Shown here: positions 9,542 to 18,835 of the stretch, piece after piece
Layout: every line of letters starts with the position of its first letter
Position numbering within the stretch: position 1 is the first letter of the stretch
NCBI GenBank assembly: GCA_038229055.1
Contig: JBBROU010000004.1
Coordinates: forward strand, 18,999-82,998
Length of the DNA stretch: 64,000 bases
Source of the DNA: JANYJA01 sp038229055
GTDB taxonomy: Bacteria > Acidobacteriota > Terriglobia > Bryobacterales > Bryobacteraceae
Direction: 5' to 3'
The notes under the pieces: generated by a model
Told to the model about the DNA's origin: nothing
The model's database searches: none
The model's input: the letters and a program-made list of their open reading frames with translations, nothing else
Translations under genes and position numbers: made by a program

Positions 9542-10482
9542 GCACCAGCACGTCCGTCCTCCGCCAAACAGCCGCTAATTCGCTTATCCCGCTGACCCGG
9601 GCCTATATCCGTTATTTCCCGGTCGCGTGGGGGAAGGCGGCCTGCTGGTCGCGCGTGGTCAGCCCCTATCTCGGCTGGCGACGTTTCACAGCGAACGCGC
9701 GGACCTCCTTCGGAAGCCTGATGGAGTGCAACGTCGAAGACCTGATTCAACGTTATATCTACTACTTCGGCGAATGGGAGCCGAATCTCACCCGCTGGAT
9801 CGCGCGGAGACTCTCCCCGGGCGATACGTTCATCGATGTCGGCGCCAACGTCGGCTATTTCAGCTTGCTGGCTTCGTCGCTGGTCGGAGCCTCGGGCAAA
9901 GTCGTCGCGATCGAAGCTTCTCCCGACACGTTCGCCAAACTCCAACGCAACCTTGGTGTGAACTCGGCTTCCAACGTCCGTGCCATTAACATTGCAGCGT
10001 CGGATCGCGAACATACGCTCACTCTCTTCTCGGCCTACGCGGCGAATAGCGGCATGATGAGCACCAACCCGGATTGGGCGGATCTCTATGGATTTGACCC
10101 GAACTGCGAAATCGCGGCCGCGCCGATCGCCTCGATTCTGAATTCGCGGGAAATTCAAACTGCCCGCTTGGTGAAGATCGACGTCGAAGGGTCGGAATGG
10201 TCCGTCATCCAGGGCATGCTTCCGATGCTGCACGCATGCCGCCCCGATCTCGAGATCGTCACCGAAATCAATCCGTCCGTCCTCGAGAGTCGGGGCCAGA
10301 CGCCGGAATCGCTGATCCGCACGTTCCAGGACCTCGGCTTTCATTGCTACTCAATCGAGAACAGCTATTCCGGGTTGAGTTATCTCGCCGGGCGCGAAGG
10401 TCTGCGCCCCGAGCGCCTGCGCTCCGCTGTGACGACCCAGAGCGACGTGATCTTTTCGCGCCAGGAAGCCGAAAGTCTCTGA
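9538..10482 (+). CDS. FkbM family SAM-dependent methyltransferase
   Basis: The SAM-binding motif GDTFIDVGANVGYFSLL lies near residues 97-113, followed by VVAIEASPDTFAKLQRNL, the acidic loop that holds the ribose. The segment RLVKIDVEGSEWSVIQGM is the diagnostic FkbM motif. It would O-methylate a sugar of the EPS repeat unit. The gene overlaps the upstream GT2 by 4 bases (ATGA) and leaves one base before the next GTG. Confidence 0.87.
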   Translation: MSTSTSVLRQTAANSLIPLTRAYIRYFPVAWGKAACWSRVVSPYLGWRRFTANARTSFGSLMECNVEDLIQRYIYYFGEWEPNLTRWIARRLSPGDTFIDVGANVGYFSLLASSLVGASGKVVAIEASPDTFAKLQRNLGVNSASNVRAINIAASDREHTLTLFSAYAANSGMMSTNPDWADLYGFDPNCEIAAAPIASILNSREIQTARLVKIDVEGSEWSVIQGMLPMLHACRPDLEIVTEINPSVLESRGQTPESLIRTFQDLGFHCYSIENSYSGLSYLAGREGLRPERLRSAVTTQSDVIFSRQEAESL

Positions 10483-10483
10483 C

Positions 10484-11695
10484 GTGAAGTGCCTATTTGT
10501 TGCGGGCGTCTTTCCTCCTGCTATCGGAGGGTCGGCGACCGTCTATCTCAACCTTTGCCGCAATCTGGCCGGGTCGGTTTCGGTAATTGCGCCGTCGAAC
10601 AGCTATCTCGATGAAGGCGAGTTTTCGGGCTGGCGCGAATTCGACGGCGCACAACCGTTCCGCGTGACGCGCGTCGATCTCATCCGTCCCCCGCTTCGCC
10701 CCGCACCGCCAACGCTGCTCCATTCCGCGTTCCGGCTGCTGCTGGAAGATCTCCCGATCCGGCGCCTGGTTGCCGCCCAAGTCTTTGCTGACATCGAGCG
10801 CGAGCGTCCGTCCGTGGTCTGCCTGGGCGACTTCTTCTCCTTGTATTGGCTCGGTACCACCGTGCGGCGCCGCTTCGGCATTCCTGTCATCCATTACATC
10901 CATGGCGAGGAAATCACCACGGGTGCCGGATCGCGTTTGGCGAACTTGTTCGCCTGGCGGGCCTTGCGTCGTGCCGAAAAGGTCGTCGCCGTCAGCTCGT
11001 TCACCCGCCGTCAGCTCGTGCTCCGCGGCGTCCCCGATCACCGCATTGAAGTAATCTCGAATGGCGTCGATACGGAGCGTTTCTTCCCAGGTCCGAAAGA
11101 TGCCGGCCTGCGCGAACGCTTCGACCTTTGTGGCAAGCGTGTGCTCCTCACCGTGGGGCGACTTACCACGCGAAAGGGTCACGATCGTGTCATCGAAGCG
11201 CTGCCGCGAATTCTCGAAAAACACCCTGATGTGGTTTATCTCATCGCCGGCCAGGGGCACGCCCTCGCATCTCTGCAAGCTCTTGCCTTGCAGCACAAAG
11301 TCGGAGACCAGGTCGTCTTCGCCGGTGCCGTTCCCGACGCTGACCTACTCTCTTTTTATCGAACTGCCGATGTGTTTGTAATGGCGAACCGCACGCTGTC
11401 CGATGGCGATACCGAAGGGTTCGGGCTGGTCTTTCTCGAAGCCGGAGCCTGTGGTAAGCCCGTCGTCGGCGGTAATGCGGGTGGGGTTCCGGACGCAGTG
11501 CATCATGGTGAAACCGGGCTGCTGGTGGACGGCAATTCGCCTCAGGATATCGCTCGCGCTTGCTGCTCTCTATTGCGCGATCCTTCTTTCGCCGCGCGGC
11601 TGGGCGATGCCGGGCTCCAGCGCGCCCGCGACTCTTCCTGGCAACGGAAGACCGTCGAATTCGAGCGCGTCTGCCGTAAGGCCGGCAATCGATGA
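10484..11695 (+). CDS. Family 4 glycosyltransferase
   Basis: This GT-B fold, retaining glycosyltransferase has 403 residues. The N-terminal domain opens with CLFVAGVFPPAIGGSATVYL. The C-terminal domain begins at VLLTVGRLTTRKGHDRVIEA and contains the E-x7-E motif in EGFGLVFLEAGACGKPVVGG. It starts at a GTG one base after the methyltransferase stop and overlaps the flippase start by 4 bases (ATGA). The acceptor sugar cannot be inferred. Confidence 0.88.
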   Translation: MKCLFVAGVFPPAIGGSATVYLNLCRNLAGSVSVIAPSNSYLDEGEFSGWREFDGAQPFRVTRVDLIRPPLRPAPPTLLHSAFRLLLEDLPIRRLVAAQVFADIERERPSVVCLGDFFSLYWLGTTVRRRFGIPVIHYIHGEEITTGAGSRLANLFAWRALRRAEKVVAVSSFTRRQLVLRGVPDHRIEVISNGVDTERFFPGPKDAGLRERFDLCGKRVLLTVGRLTTRKGHDRVIEALPRILEKHPDVVYLIAGQGHALASLQALALQHKVGDQVVFAGAVPDADLLSFYRTADVFVMANRTLSDGDTEGFGLVFLEAGACGKPVVGGNAGGVPDAVHHGETGLLVDGNSPQDIARACCSLLRDPSFAARLGDAGLQRARDSSWQRKTVEFERVCRKAGNR

Positions 11696-13176
11696 CTGCC
11701 GAGGTCGAAGCTTCGCCCGTCGCGTCGTCAAGTTCCATCTATAAAGCGATTCTGACCCACTCCGGCGCTTACTCTATCGCCGTGATCCTCGAGCGCGCAG
11801 CCGGTTTTATTTTGTTGCCGCTCTATACCCACTTCATGACTCCTGCCGACTACGGACTCATGGAACTGCTCGATATGACCTCCGCCATGGTCACGATGCT
11901 GATCGGCCTGCGACTCGGTCACGCGCTCTTCTATTTCTACGAGCGCTGCACCACACGCGGCATGCGCGACCGCTATACGAGCACGGCCTTCGGTGGCGCC
12001 ATTCTGATTGGTGTGGTGGTTGGCTCCATCGGCTGCATGGGTGCGCAACAGATCAGTCTTTTAGTTCTTGGAACGGGAAAGTACGCTGCATATTTCCGGC
12101 TCCTTTTTCTTTCGTTCGGATGCTCGCTGCCGCAGGAAATCGGTTTCAGTTGCCTTCGCGCGGCCAACAATTCCAAAGCGTTCGTCGCCTGGTACGTCGC
12201 GCGCTTCACCATGGCTCTGATCCTCAACGCGACGCTAGTCATCGGTTTCCGCCTCGGCCCCAAGGGGCTCTTATGGAGCAGTCTTGCGACCTCGTTTACT
12301 TTCGGGATCGCGCTCACTGCCAGCCATCTGCGCCGTATCAAGCTGTCCATGGACTGGCAATATTTCCGCGAGCTCTCGCGCTACTCCCTTCCGCTCGTCT
12401 TGAGCGCGCTCGCCATGTTCCTAATCCATTTCGGGGATCGCTTTTTTCTGCAACGCTATGTGACTCTGAGCCAGCTCGGAATCTATGCCATCGCCTATAA
12501 GACGGGGATGATGATTTCTTACGCTACCGCTCCGTTCAACACTTACTGGCGCTCGCAGATGTTCGGGTTGGTGCGGGCCAAAGAAGGCGAAGCCGTCTAC
12601 GCGCGCGTGGCTACTTACCTCGCTTTAGGCCTGGTGACGATCGCCGTTGCGATCGCATTTTTCGCCAAACCCGCCGTAGCTCTCCTGCTCGACAGGCGCT
12701 ATCAGGAATGCGCCGTGTACATCCCGTGGATCGCCTTGGCCTATCTGTTCCGCGAAATGGCGGACTACTTCCGAAATGGGCTGTTGCTTGGGGAGAGCAC
12801 GGCGATGGAAGCGCGGGTCACCATGATCTCCGCAGTCTGCTGTTTCGCCGCTTACGCGCTGCTGATCCCGGCTTACCGCGTCTGGGGCGCCGTTATAGCA
12901 ACGAATTTCAGCTTCGTTCTGTTGTTGGTACTCAGCATTCGACAGGCACAACATGCGCGCCACTTCGCATTCGAATTCCGCCGTATCGGCCATCTGTCAA
13001 TGTGCGCCCTTGCGGCACTCGGCGTGTTTGAGATCGTAAAGGTCGACAGCCCCGCGATCCAGATAGTCTGGGGCTCCACGCTCGCAGTCGTCTTTTTGGT
13101 TCTGCTGGGGGCAACCGGATTCTTCCTTCCGGAAGAGCGCGCTGTTCTTCGCAACCTAGCCCTCCGCGCCATATGA
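11692..13176 (+). CDS. Wzx-type polysaccharide flippase (MOP superfamily)
   Basis: This 494-residue polytopic protein has about 14 hydrophobic segments. The N-terminal pattern SIAVILERAAGFILLPLYTH followed by LMELLDMTSAMVTMLIGL is typical of polysaccharide-biosynthesis flippases, which move undecaprenyl-PP-linked repeat units across the inner membrane. The 4-base overlaps with both flanking GT4 genes imply coupled translation. Confidence 0.87.
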   Translation: MTAEVEASPVASSSSIYKAILTHSGAYSIAVILERAAGFILLPLYTHFMTPADYGLMELLDMTSAMVTMLIGLRLGHALFYFYERCTTRGMRDRYTSTAFGGAILIGVVVGSIGCMGAQQISLLVLGTGKYAAYFRLLFLSFGCSLPQEIGFSCLRAANNSKAFVAWYVARFTMALILNATLVIGFRLGPKGLLWSSLATSFTFGIALTASHLRRIKLSMDWQYFRELSRYSLPLVLSALAMFLIHFGDRFFLQRYVTLSQLGIYAIAYKTGMMISYATAPFNTYWRSQMFGLVRAKEGEAVYARVATYLALGLVTIAVAIAFFAKPAVALLLDRRYQECAVYIPWIALAYLFREMADYFRNGLLLGESTAMEARVTMISAVCCFAAYALLIPAYRVWGAVIATNFSFVLLLVLSIRQAQHARHFAFEFRRIGHLSMCALAALGVFEIVKVDSPAIQIVWGSTLAVVFLVLLGATGFFLPEERAVLRNLALRAI

Positions 13177-14378
13177 GCAGCCCTTCAAAACTGCGCGTAC
13201 TCAGCCTGAGTTGCACGTTTCCTAACTCCGCCCAGCCGCAACTCGGCGTGTTTGTGCGCGCTCGGCTCCAGAGCCTTAGCCGCTTGACCGACGTCAAGGT
13301 AGTCGCACCCATCGCTCGCCTGGAATACGGCAATCACGCGCGCCGTCGCTCTCGCCCTACCGCCGCTACTTCGCCTTTTGAAGTCCTCCACCCACGCTGG
13401 TTTTACCCGCCTCTCTGCGGGGTGTTCAACGCGCTCGCCCTCTTCGCCCAGCTCCTATTTCCCGTCACGCGCCTCCGCCGGCGGTTCCACTTCGACGTCA
13501 TCGACGCCCATTTTGCCTTTCCCGATGGCATTGCTGCCGCGTTGCTGGCCCGCGTCTTCGATTGCCCGTTCACCATTACGCTGCGCGGCAACGAAACTCT
13601 GCATGCCTCATTTCCATTTCGCGGCCGAGTGATTCGCTGGGCCATCCGGCGCGCCGAACGCATCATCGCGGTGTCCGAGCCTCTGCGCCAGTTTGCGATC
13701 GGATGCGGCGCCCGGCGCGAACACGTCAAAGTTGTTCCGAACGGAATCGATTCGTCCGTCTTCTACCGGCGTCCTCGTGGCCGAATCCGTCAGAAGCTGC
13801 ATCTTCCTCCCGACGCGCCGCTCCTTGTTTCCACCGGGTATCTGATCGAGCGCAAAGGGCACCACTGTGCGATTCAAGCTCTCGCCGGACTCCGCGATCG
13901 CGGCATTCCGGCCTGCCTAGTCATCGCGGGCGGCGCGGGAGCCGAAGGCAAGTTCGAAGCCGTCCTTCACAAACTCGCCGCCGACCTCCAAATCTCGGAT
14001 CGGGTGTACTTCGTCGGGCCCGTAACGCCCGATACTTTGGCCGAACTGATGTCCGAGGCCCACGTTTTCTGCCTCGCCAGCACACGTGAAGGCTGGCCCA
14101 ATGTCGTTAACGAAGCTCTGGCCTGTGGCTGCCCCGTCGTCGCTACCAAAGTTGGCGGCGTGCCCGATATGCTGCCGTCGGAAAACTTCGGCTATGTCGT
14201 CCCGGTTAACGATCCGGCTGCCCTGTTAGCCGCACTCGCGTGTGCGTTCACTGCCCCGTGGGACCGCGCGGCCATCTCCTGCTGGGGCCGTTCGCGATCA
14301 TGGGACCAGGTCGGCTCCGAGGTCTTCGAAGTTCTCGCAAGTGCCGTTACTTTCGAGCAAAAAGAGCTATCCCTATGA
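13173..14378 (+). CDS. Family 4 glycosyltransferase
   Basis: This GT-B enzyme has 401 residues. The acceptor domain holds FDVIDAHFAFPDGIAAALL and TLRGNETLHASFPF. The donor domain holds LVSTGYLIERKGHHCAIQAL and the E-x7-E motif in REGWPNVVNEALACGCPVV near residue 310. It overlaps the flippase start-stop by 4 bases, and its own stop overlaps the epimerase ATG by 4 bases. Confidence 0.87.
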   Translation: MSSPSKLRVLSLSCTFPNSAQPQLGVFVRARLQSLSRLTDVKVVAPIARLEYGNHARRRSRPTAATSPFEVLHPRWFYPPLCGVFNALALFAQLLFPVTRLRRRFHFDVIDAHFAFPDGIAAALLARVFDCPFTITLRGNETLHASFPFRGRVIRWAIRRAERIIAVSEPLRQFAIGCGARREHVKVVPNGIDSSVFYRRPRGRIRQKLHLPPDAPLLVSTGYLIERKGHHCAIQALAGLRDRGIPACLVIAGGAGAEGKFEAVLHKLAADLQISDRVYFVGPVTPDTLAELMSEAHVFCLASTREGWPNVVNEALACGCPVVATKVGGVPDMLPSENFGYVVPVNDPAALLAALACAFTAPWDRAAISCWGRSRSWDQVGSEVFEVLASAVTFEQKELSL

Positions 14379-15349
14379 CAATCCTCGTGACCGGTGCGGC
14401 CGGTTTTATCGGTTCGAATCTGTGCGAACGCCTGCTAAGCGATCGTCACCAACTCGTCATCGCCGACGATCTGAATGACTTCTACTCCCCGCGCGAGAAG
14501 CTCGACAATCTCGACGCAGTTCGGAAGCGCGGCCCTGTCGAATTTCACCGGCTCGATATCAGCAACGCCGCTGCCGTCGATCGCCTCATCGAAGACACCG
14601 CGCCGGAAGCCATCATCCACCTTGCGGCGCGCGCCGGCGTCCGGCCATCGCTCGACGATCCGCTGCTCTATGAACGCGTGAACGTCCAAGGCACACTGGT
14701 TCTGCTCGAAGCCGCGCGCCGTCATGGCGTTCGGAAATTCGTCTTCGCGTCTTCCAGCTCCGTTTACGGAATCGCGAGCCACGTCCCGTGCGCTGAGGAT
14801 GACCGGCTGAATCAGCCGATATCGCCCTACGCGGCTTCCAAGTTAGCGGGCGAACACTTCTGCTACACCTACTCGCACCTCTATAATCTCTCGGTGGTCT
14901 GCCTGCGCTTTTTCACCGTCTACGGCCCACGCCAGCGCCCTGATCTCGCCATCCGCAAGTTCACGGAGATGATCGACCGCGGTGCTACCTTGCCCATCTT
15001 CGGTGACGGCCAGAGCGCTCGTGACTACACCTTCGTCGACGACACCGTGTCGGGCATTGTCGCGGCCCTGAATCATGACTGCCGCTTCGATGTCTTCAAC
15101 CTCGGCAACTCGAGCCCGGTCAAACTGATCACTCTCATCCGCACCATCGAGCGCTCATTAGGAAAAACCGCGCAACTGCGCTGGTTACCCGATCAGCCCG
15201 GCGATGTCCCCATCACCTACGCGGATATCAGCCACGCCCAGCGCCTTCTCGGCTACTCTCCGGCCACGCCGCTCGATCTTGGAATTGATAAGTTCGTCGC
15301 ATGGCATCGCGCGCGCCAACAGGACAACGTCCCCGCCGCGGTCGCGTAG
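14375..15349 (+). CDS. NAD-dependent sugar-nucleotide epimerase (UDP-glucuronate 4-epimerase-like)
   Basis: This extended short-chain dehydrogenase has 324 residues. The NAD-binding motif GAAGFIGSNLCERL is at residues 7-20. FASSSSVYG supplies the catalytic Ser region and YAASK the Tyr-Lys pair. The closest family by overall pattern is UDP-glucuronate/UDP-GalNAc 4-epimerase, providing a sugar nucleotide for the locus. I chose the ATG at 14375 because it overlaps the upstream stop (ATGA) and places the glycine motif at the expected N-terminus; the in-frame ATG at 14240 lies inside the GT4 gene. Confidence 0.87.
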   Translation: MTILVTGAAGFIGSNLCERLLSDRHQLVIADDLNDFYSPREKLDNLDAVRKRGPVEFHRLDISNAAAVDRLIEDTAPEAIIHLAARAGVRPSLDDPLLYERVNVQGTLVLLEAARRHGVRKFVFASSSSVYGIASHVPCAEDDRLNQPISPYAASKLAGEHFCYTYSHLYNLSVVCLRFFTVYGPRQRPDLAIRKFTEMIDRGATLPIFGDGQSARDYTFVDDTVSGIVAALNHDCRFDVFNLGNSSPVKLITLIRTIERSLGKTAQLRWLPDQPGDVPITYADISHAQRLLGYSPATPLDLGIDKFVAWHRARQQDNVPAAVA

Positions 15350-15353
15350 TCTT

Positions 15354-16454
15354 ATGCGCATTCTCCACATCTTCCCCAGCTTCGAAGCCGGAGGTGCGCA
15401 ACTGCGTTTCGTCAATATTGCCAACGCCATCGGCCGTGAGATCTCGCACTCCGTTCTTGCGATGGACGGCAACCGCGCCGCGGCGACGCGCCTCCGCCCC
15501 GAACTTCACGTGCGGTTTCTCGACCCACCCGCCACCAAGAACAGCCTGGTGGCGATTCCGCTCGTGCGCGCACTGCTCCGCCGCGAATCTCCCGATCTCG
15601 TGATGACGTATAACTGGGGCGCGCTCGATGGTGTCGTCGCCGCGCGGCTCGCAGGAATCCCGACGCTCCACACCGAAGATGGCTTCGGGCCCGATGAAGC
15701 GGTACAACTAAAGCTCCGCCGCGTCATGGCCCGGCGCGTCGTGCTCAATCGCATCGAGGGCGTGATCGTCCCTTCGCAAACCCTGCTGAAGATCGCTAAG
15801 CATCGTTACTGCATTGCCGCGCGGAAGTTGCACTTCGTTCCCAACGGAATCGACACCGAAAAATATAAACCGGGCCTCGCGGCATCCAGCTTTCGCGATG
15901 AGTGGAATATCCCAGCCGGTGCCTTCGTCGTCGGCTTCGTTGGTCGTCTGCGTCGCGAAAAAAATGTCGGTCTACTGCTCGAAGCGTTCGCCCATGCTCA
16001 GATGCCGAACTGCGTCCTCGTGTTAGTCGGTGACGGCGAATGCCGCCTTGAGTTGGAACGCTACGCAAACGCGCTCGGCATCGCGGACCGCACGCGCTTC
16101 ACGGGATCGTTGAACTGCGCGGCATACGCGCTCGGCGCATTCGATCTCTTCGCCATGTCGTCTGCCACCGAGCAGATGCCCTTATCGCTCCTCGAAGCCA
16201 TGGCCTGCGGGCTTCCGGCCGTATGCACCGATGTCGGCGACTGCGCGGCGATTCTGAATTCCGGCCCGGGACCGAATATCGTTCCGGTTAACGGCCCTGC
16301 CGCATACGCAGCCGCCCTCGCGTACTGGGCATCCGACGCCGGCCTTTGTCGCGCCGCTGGCATTCACAATCGCGAAGTCTGCCTTCGCGATTACTCACAA
16401 GACAGGATGGTCGCCCGATACCGCGAGCTGTTTCACGCCTCGATGGGGCAGTGA
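15354..16454 (+). CDS. Family 4 glycosyltransferase
   Basis: This GT-B enzyme has 366 residues and begins MRILHIFPSFEAGGAQLRF, a standard GT4 opening. The donor domain contains VGFVGRLRREKNVGLLLEAF and the E-x7-E motif in EQMPLSLLEAMACGLPAV. The ATG at 15354 is 4 bases after the epimerase stop; an in-frame ATG at 15204 lies within the epimerase and is rejected. The 3' end overlaps by 60 bases, tail to tail, with the convergent GT4 gene. Confidence 0.87.
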   Translation: MRILHIFPSFEAGGAQLRFVNIANAIGREISHSVLAMDGNRAAATRLRPELHVRFLDPPATKNSLVAIPLVRALLRRESPDLVMTYNWGALDGVVAARLAGIPTLHTEDGFGPDEAVQLKLRRVMARRVVLNRIEGVIVPSQTLLKIAKHRYCIAARKLHFVPNGIDTEKYKPGLAASSFRDEWNIPAGAFVVGFVGRLRREKNVGLLLEAFAHAQMPNCVLVLVGDGECRLELERYANALGIADRTRFTGSLNCAAYALGAFDLFAMSSATEQMPLSLLEAMACGLPAVCTDVGDCAAILNSGPGPNIVPVNGPAAYAAALAYWASDAGLCRAAGIHNREVCLRDYSQDRMVARYRELFHASMGQ

Positions 16455-17567
16455 AACCAGCGCCAGTACGCGCTCGGCGTTCCGGCTCCACAGATATCCG
16501 CGTTCCAGAATCGCTTGCCGCGCCCGCGCTGCAATCTGGTTCCGCGTCGCCTGATCGTCCACTAGTTCTCGCAATGCCGTGCCCAACTCTTCGCCATCGC
16601 CCGGGGCAAAGAAACGCGCTTCATCGCCGTGCAACAACTCCTGCACATTTTCCTGCCGCGGAGCTACAATCGCTTTGCCCAGCGTCATATACTCCAGAAT
16701 CTTCATCGGACAGCAGTACTCGTTGGCAGCGGGCTGCACCGCAATATCGAAAAGATCCACATACGTCGGAATCTCCTTATGCGGAACCGCGCCCGAAAAT
16801 TTCACCCACTCGCTCAGCTTCCGATCCGCGGTCAAGGCCAGCAATTCCGCCATGGCCGGCCCGTCGCCCACAATCAGCAGTGCCGCCCCGCGCTCAAAAA
16901 GCCGCTGCTCTGCAAATGCAGCAATCAGCAGGTCCACGCGGTGCCACGTCTTGAACCAGCCCGCGAATCCGATCACCGTTTTGCCTGCCAGACCCAGCTT
17001 TCCCCGCAGATCTGCGCCGTGGGCGCGCCCGGAAAACGCTGTCAAATTCACGCCGTTTGCCATCACCAGCAGCTTTGTCTCGTCCACGTCGTTGGCGACC
17101 AGTATCCGCCGCAGGGGTGACGAAACTACCACCACGTTCGTCGCCAGATTGCAGATCACGCGCTCGGCCCAGTACGCCAACGGAATATGCCCGCTGGCGC
17201 GCTCGCGCGATTCCTCCAGCGCAAGAGGTGAATTCACTTCCAGAATCAGCGGAATCCGCGCCAACTTCGCCGCGACCACCCCGGCGAAGTTGAAGAGCGA
17301 GTACCGCTCATAAATCACGTTCATGCCGCCGCGATAGATTTTCCAAAGCAGATACGGCAGCCCGGCCAGATTGTAGCCAAGCTGCACCACGTCGGTGAAC
17401 CGGCCCGGCCTTCCGGCAACTCCCGTGTTAGCCGCCTCCGCCTGACTCGCCGTCAGCGACGCGATTTCTACCGTATGACCAAGATCGCGCATCGCCCGCG
17501 CGATCTCCGAAATGTGAATGCCCTGCGCATCGGTCGCGCGCGTGCGGTGGTGGTAAAGAATCTTCAT
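16395..17567 (-). CDS. Family 4 glycosyltransferase
   Basis: This GT-B enzyme has 390 residues. It opens with MKILYHHRTRATDAQGIHIS, and the donor half holds VIGFAGWFKTWHRVDLLIAA. In the nucleotide-binding region the first glutamate of E-x7-E is shifted (NEYCCPMKILEYMTLGK), as in several GT4 subfamilies. It is the last gene of the minus-strand arm; its ATG overlaps the stop of the upstream GT4 by 4 bases. The acceptor is unknown. Confidence 0.86.
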   Translation of the reverse strand: MKILYHHRTRATDAQGIHISEIARAMRDLGHTVEIASLTASQAEAANTGVAGRPGRFTDVVQLGYNLAGLPYLLWKIYRGGMNVIYERYSLFNFAGVVAAKLARIPLILEVNSPLALEESRERASGHIPLAYWAERVICNLATNVVVVSSPLRRILVANDVDETKLLVMANGVNLTAFSGRAHGADLRGKLGLAGKTVIGFAGWFKTWHRVDLLIAAFAEQRLFERGAALLIVGDGPAMAELLALTADRKLSEWVKFSGAVPHKEIPTYVDLFDIAVQPAANEYCCPMKILEYMTLGKAIVAPRQENVQELLHGDEARFFAPGDGEELGTALRELVDDQATRNQIAARARQAILERGYLWSRNAERVLALVSLPHRGVKQLAVSGDHPVL

Positions 17568-18736
17568 TGCGAAACTGCGACACGCGCCATCGCGCCCACT
17601 TCTTCCACGAATGCTTCCACATTGACGTCCCAGGAAAATCTCGCGCGCGCGTTATCTCGAATTGACGCGCTGTGTTCCGGGTCCAACTCCCGCGACACGC
17701 CCGCCACAAATTCCTCCGCCGTCCCGCACGGCGTCACGCCGTCCGGCAATGCGCCTCCGAAGGTGCGACACACTTCAGAGCTCGCCAAGACGCGTCGCCC
17801 CATCGACAGCGCTTCTAAAACTTTGTTCTGGATTCCCCGCGCCAAACGAAGCGGCGTCACCACCGCGGCCGCGTGGGCTAAATACGGTCGGACATCAGGA
17901 ACTCCGCGCGTGACCACCACCCCCTCGATCCGCGCCAGTTCCTGGACGGCTTGAGCCGGCCGATTTCCCACGATCGCGAACTTGAGGTCTTTGCGCAGCG
18001 CCCGCAAGATCGGAAATACCTCATGCGCGAACCAGCACGCCGCATCCACATTCGGGAAGTAATCCATGGTGCCCACGAAAACGACATATGGGCCTTCGAG
18101 CCCGGATGGGTGCGCATACTCCCGCTGAGGATCGAAGAACGCAAAATCCACCCCGTTCTCCATAAAATTCAACTTCTCCGCGGCAATCGCCCCCTCAAAG
18201 CTCCGCGTCTCGTGCAGGGTTGTCAGGTACACCGCGTGGGCCCGGTTGCCGTAAAATAACTCTCGCTCCCGCAACCGTCGCGATTCCATCCGGTAGAGAA
18301 AGCCGCACCGCCGCATACCCGCGTACTCCGCCCATTTCTCGGAATCCGCATCGACCATGTCGAACAACTCCGGCACTCCGGCCGGAACGTACTGGCACAT
18401 CGGCAGCGTGTAAATCACTGCCACATCGATCGAAAGCGTGCCGACATATTCCCGCATTGTCCGGCTCTCGAAGAACGCTTCGTTCAAACACCCGCCGCAC
18501 GCAAAGCGCACGGCTGCGCGCGCGAGCGACCCGCGAAACGGGAGCACCTCGACATGCACCGACGCGCAATATTCGCGCAATTTCGCCGCGCCGTCGGCAT
18601 CGCCCGCATCCCGCGCGAAGCACGCCAGATGCACCCGGTGCCGCCGCGCCAGTGCCTTAATCTCCTCAAACGCACGGATCTTCTCGCCCTTATCCGGCGG
18701 ATACGGCACGCAATGCGCCAGGAACAAAACATTCAT
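17564..18736 (-). CDS. Family 4 glycosyltransferase, exosortase/EpsH-associated type
   Basis: The 390-residue product begins MNVLFLAHCVPYPPDKGEKI and contains DMVDADSEKWAEYAGMRR, VFVGTMDYFPNVDAACWFAH and LARGIQNKVLEALSMGRRV. This combination matches the PEP-CTERM/EpsH1-associated GT4 subfamily. The open frame extends 20 codons upstream, but that extension runs through the tRNA gene, so I chose the ATG at 18736. The chosen ATG has no Shine-Dalgarno sequence and begins 6 bases after the encoded CCA end of the tRNA. Confidence 0.86.
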   Translation of the reverse strand: MNVLFLAHCVPYPPDKGEKIRAFEEIKALARRHRVHLACFARDAGDADGAAKLREYCASVHVEVLPFRGSLARAAVRFACGGCLNEAFFESRTMREYVGTLSIDVAVIYTLPMCQYVPAGVPELFDMVDADSEKWAEYAGMRRCGFLYRMESRRLRERELFYGNRAHAVYLTTLHETRSFEGAIAAEKLNFMENGVDFAFFDPQREYAHPSGLEGPYVVFVGTMDYFPNVDAACWFAHEVFPILRALRKDLKFAIVGNRPAQAVQELARIEGVVVTRGVPDVRPYLAHAAAVVTPLRLARGIQNKVLEALSMGRRVLASSEVCRTFGGALPDGVTPCGTAEEFVAGVSRELDPEHSASIRDNARARFSWDVNVEAFVEEVGAMARVAVSQ

Positions 18737-18742
18737 AGAAAT

Positions 18743-18818
18743 TGGTAGGCGGAGCAGGATTCGAACGCTGCAACTTCCTCTGTGTGTGAGAGGCACTCTA
18801 CCATTGAGCTACCCGCCT
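18743..18818 (-). tRNA. tRNA-Val-like (anticodon CAC), with encoded CCA
   Basis: Read on the minus strand, 18818-18812 pairs with the 3' acceptor strand (7 bp, one G-U). A 4-bp D stem with GCTCAATGGTAGAGT follows, then a 5-bp anticodon stem CCTCT/AGAGG closing a 7-base loop CACACAC. The T-arm contains GTTCGAATC, the discriminator is A, and CCA is encoded at 18745-18743. The stem position puts the anticodon at CAC (Val); A73 fits valine identity. Two oddities are visible: position 33 is A instead of the near-universal U, and the T stem has one bulged C. It lies 17 bases after the FemAB-like gene. Confidence 0.75.
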
Positions 18819-18835
18819 AAATAGAAAAACTTGTC

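Noticed and set aside
15204..15353. Longer N-terminus for the third plus-strand GT4
   Set aside because: These 50 codons lie inside the epimerase gene and are Ser/Arg-rich; the GT4 pattern begins at the ATG at 15354.
18737..18796. 20-codon upstream extension of the EpsH-type GT4
   Set aside because: It reads through the tRNA gene and adds no family sequence.
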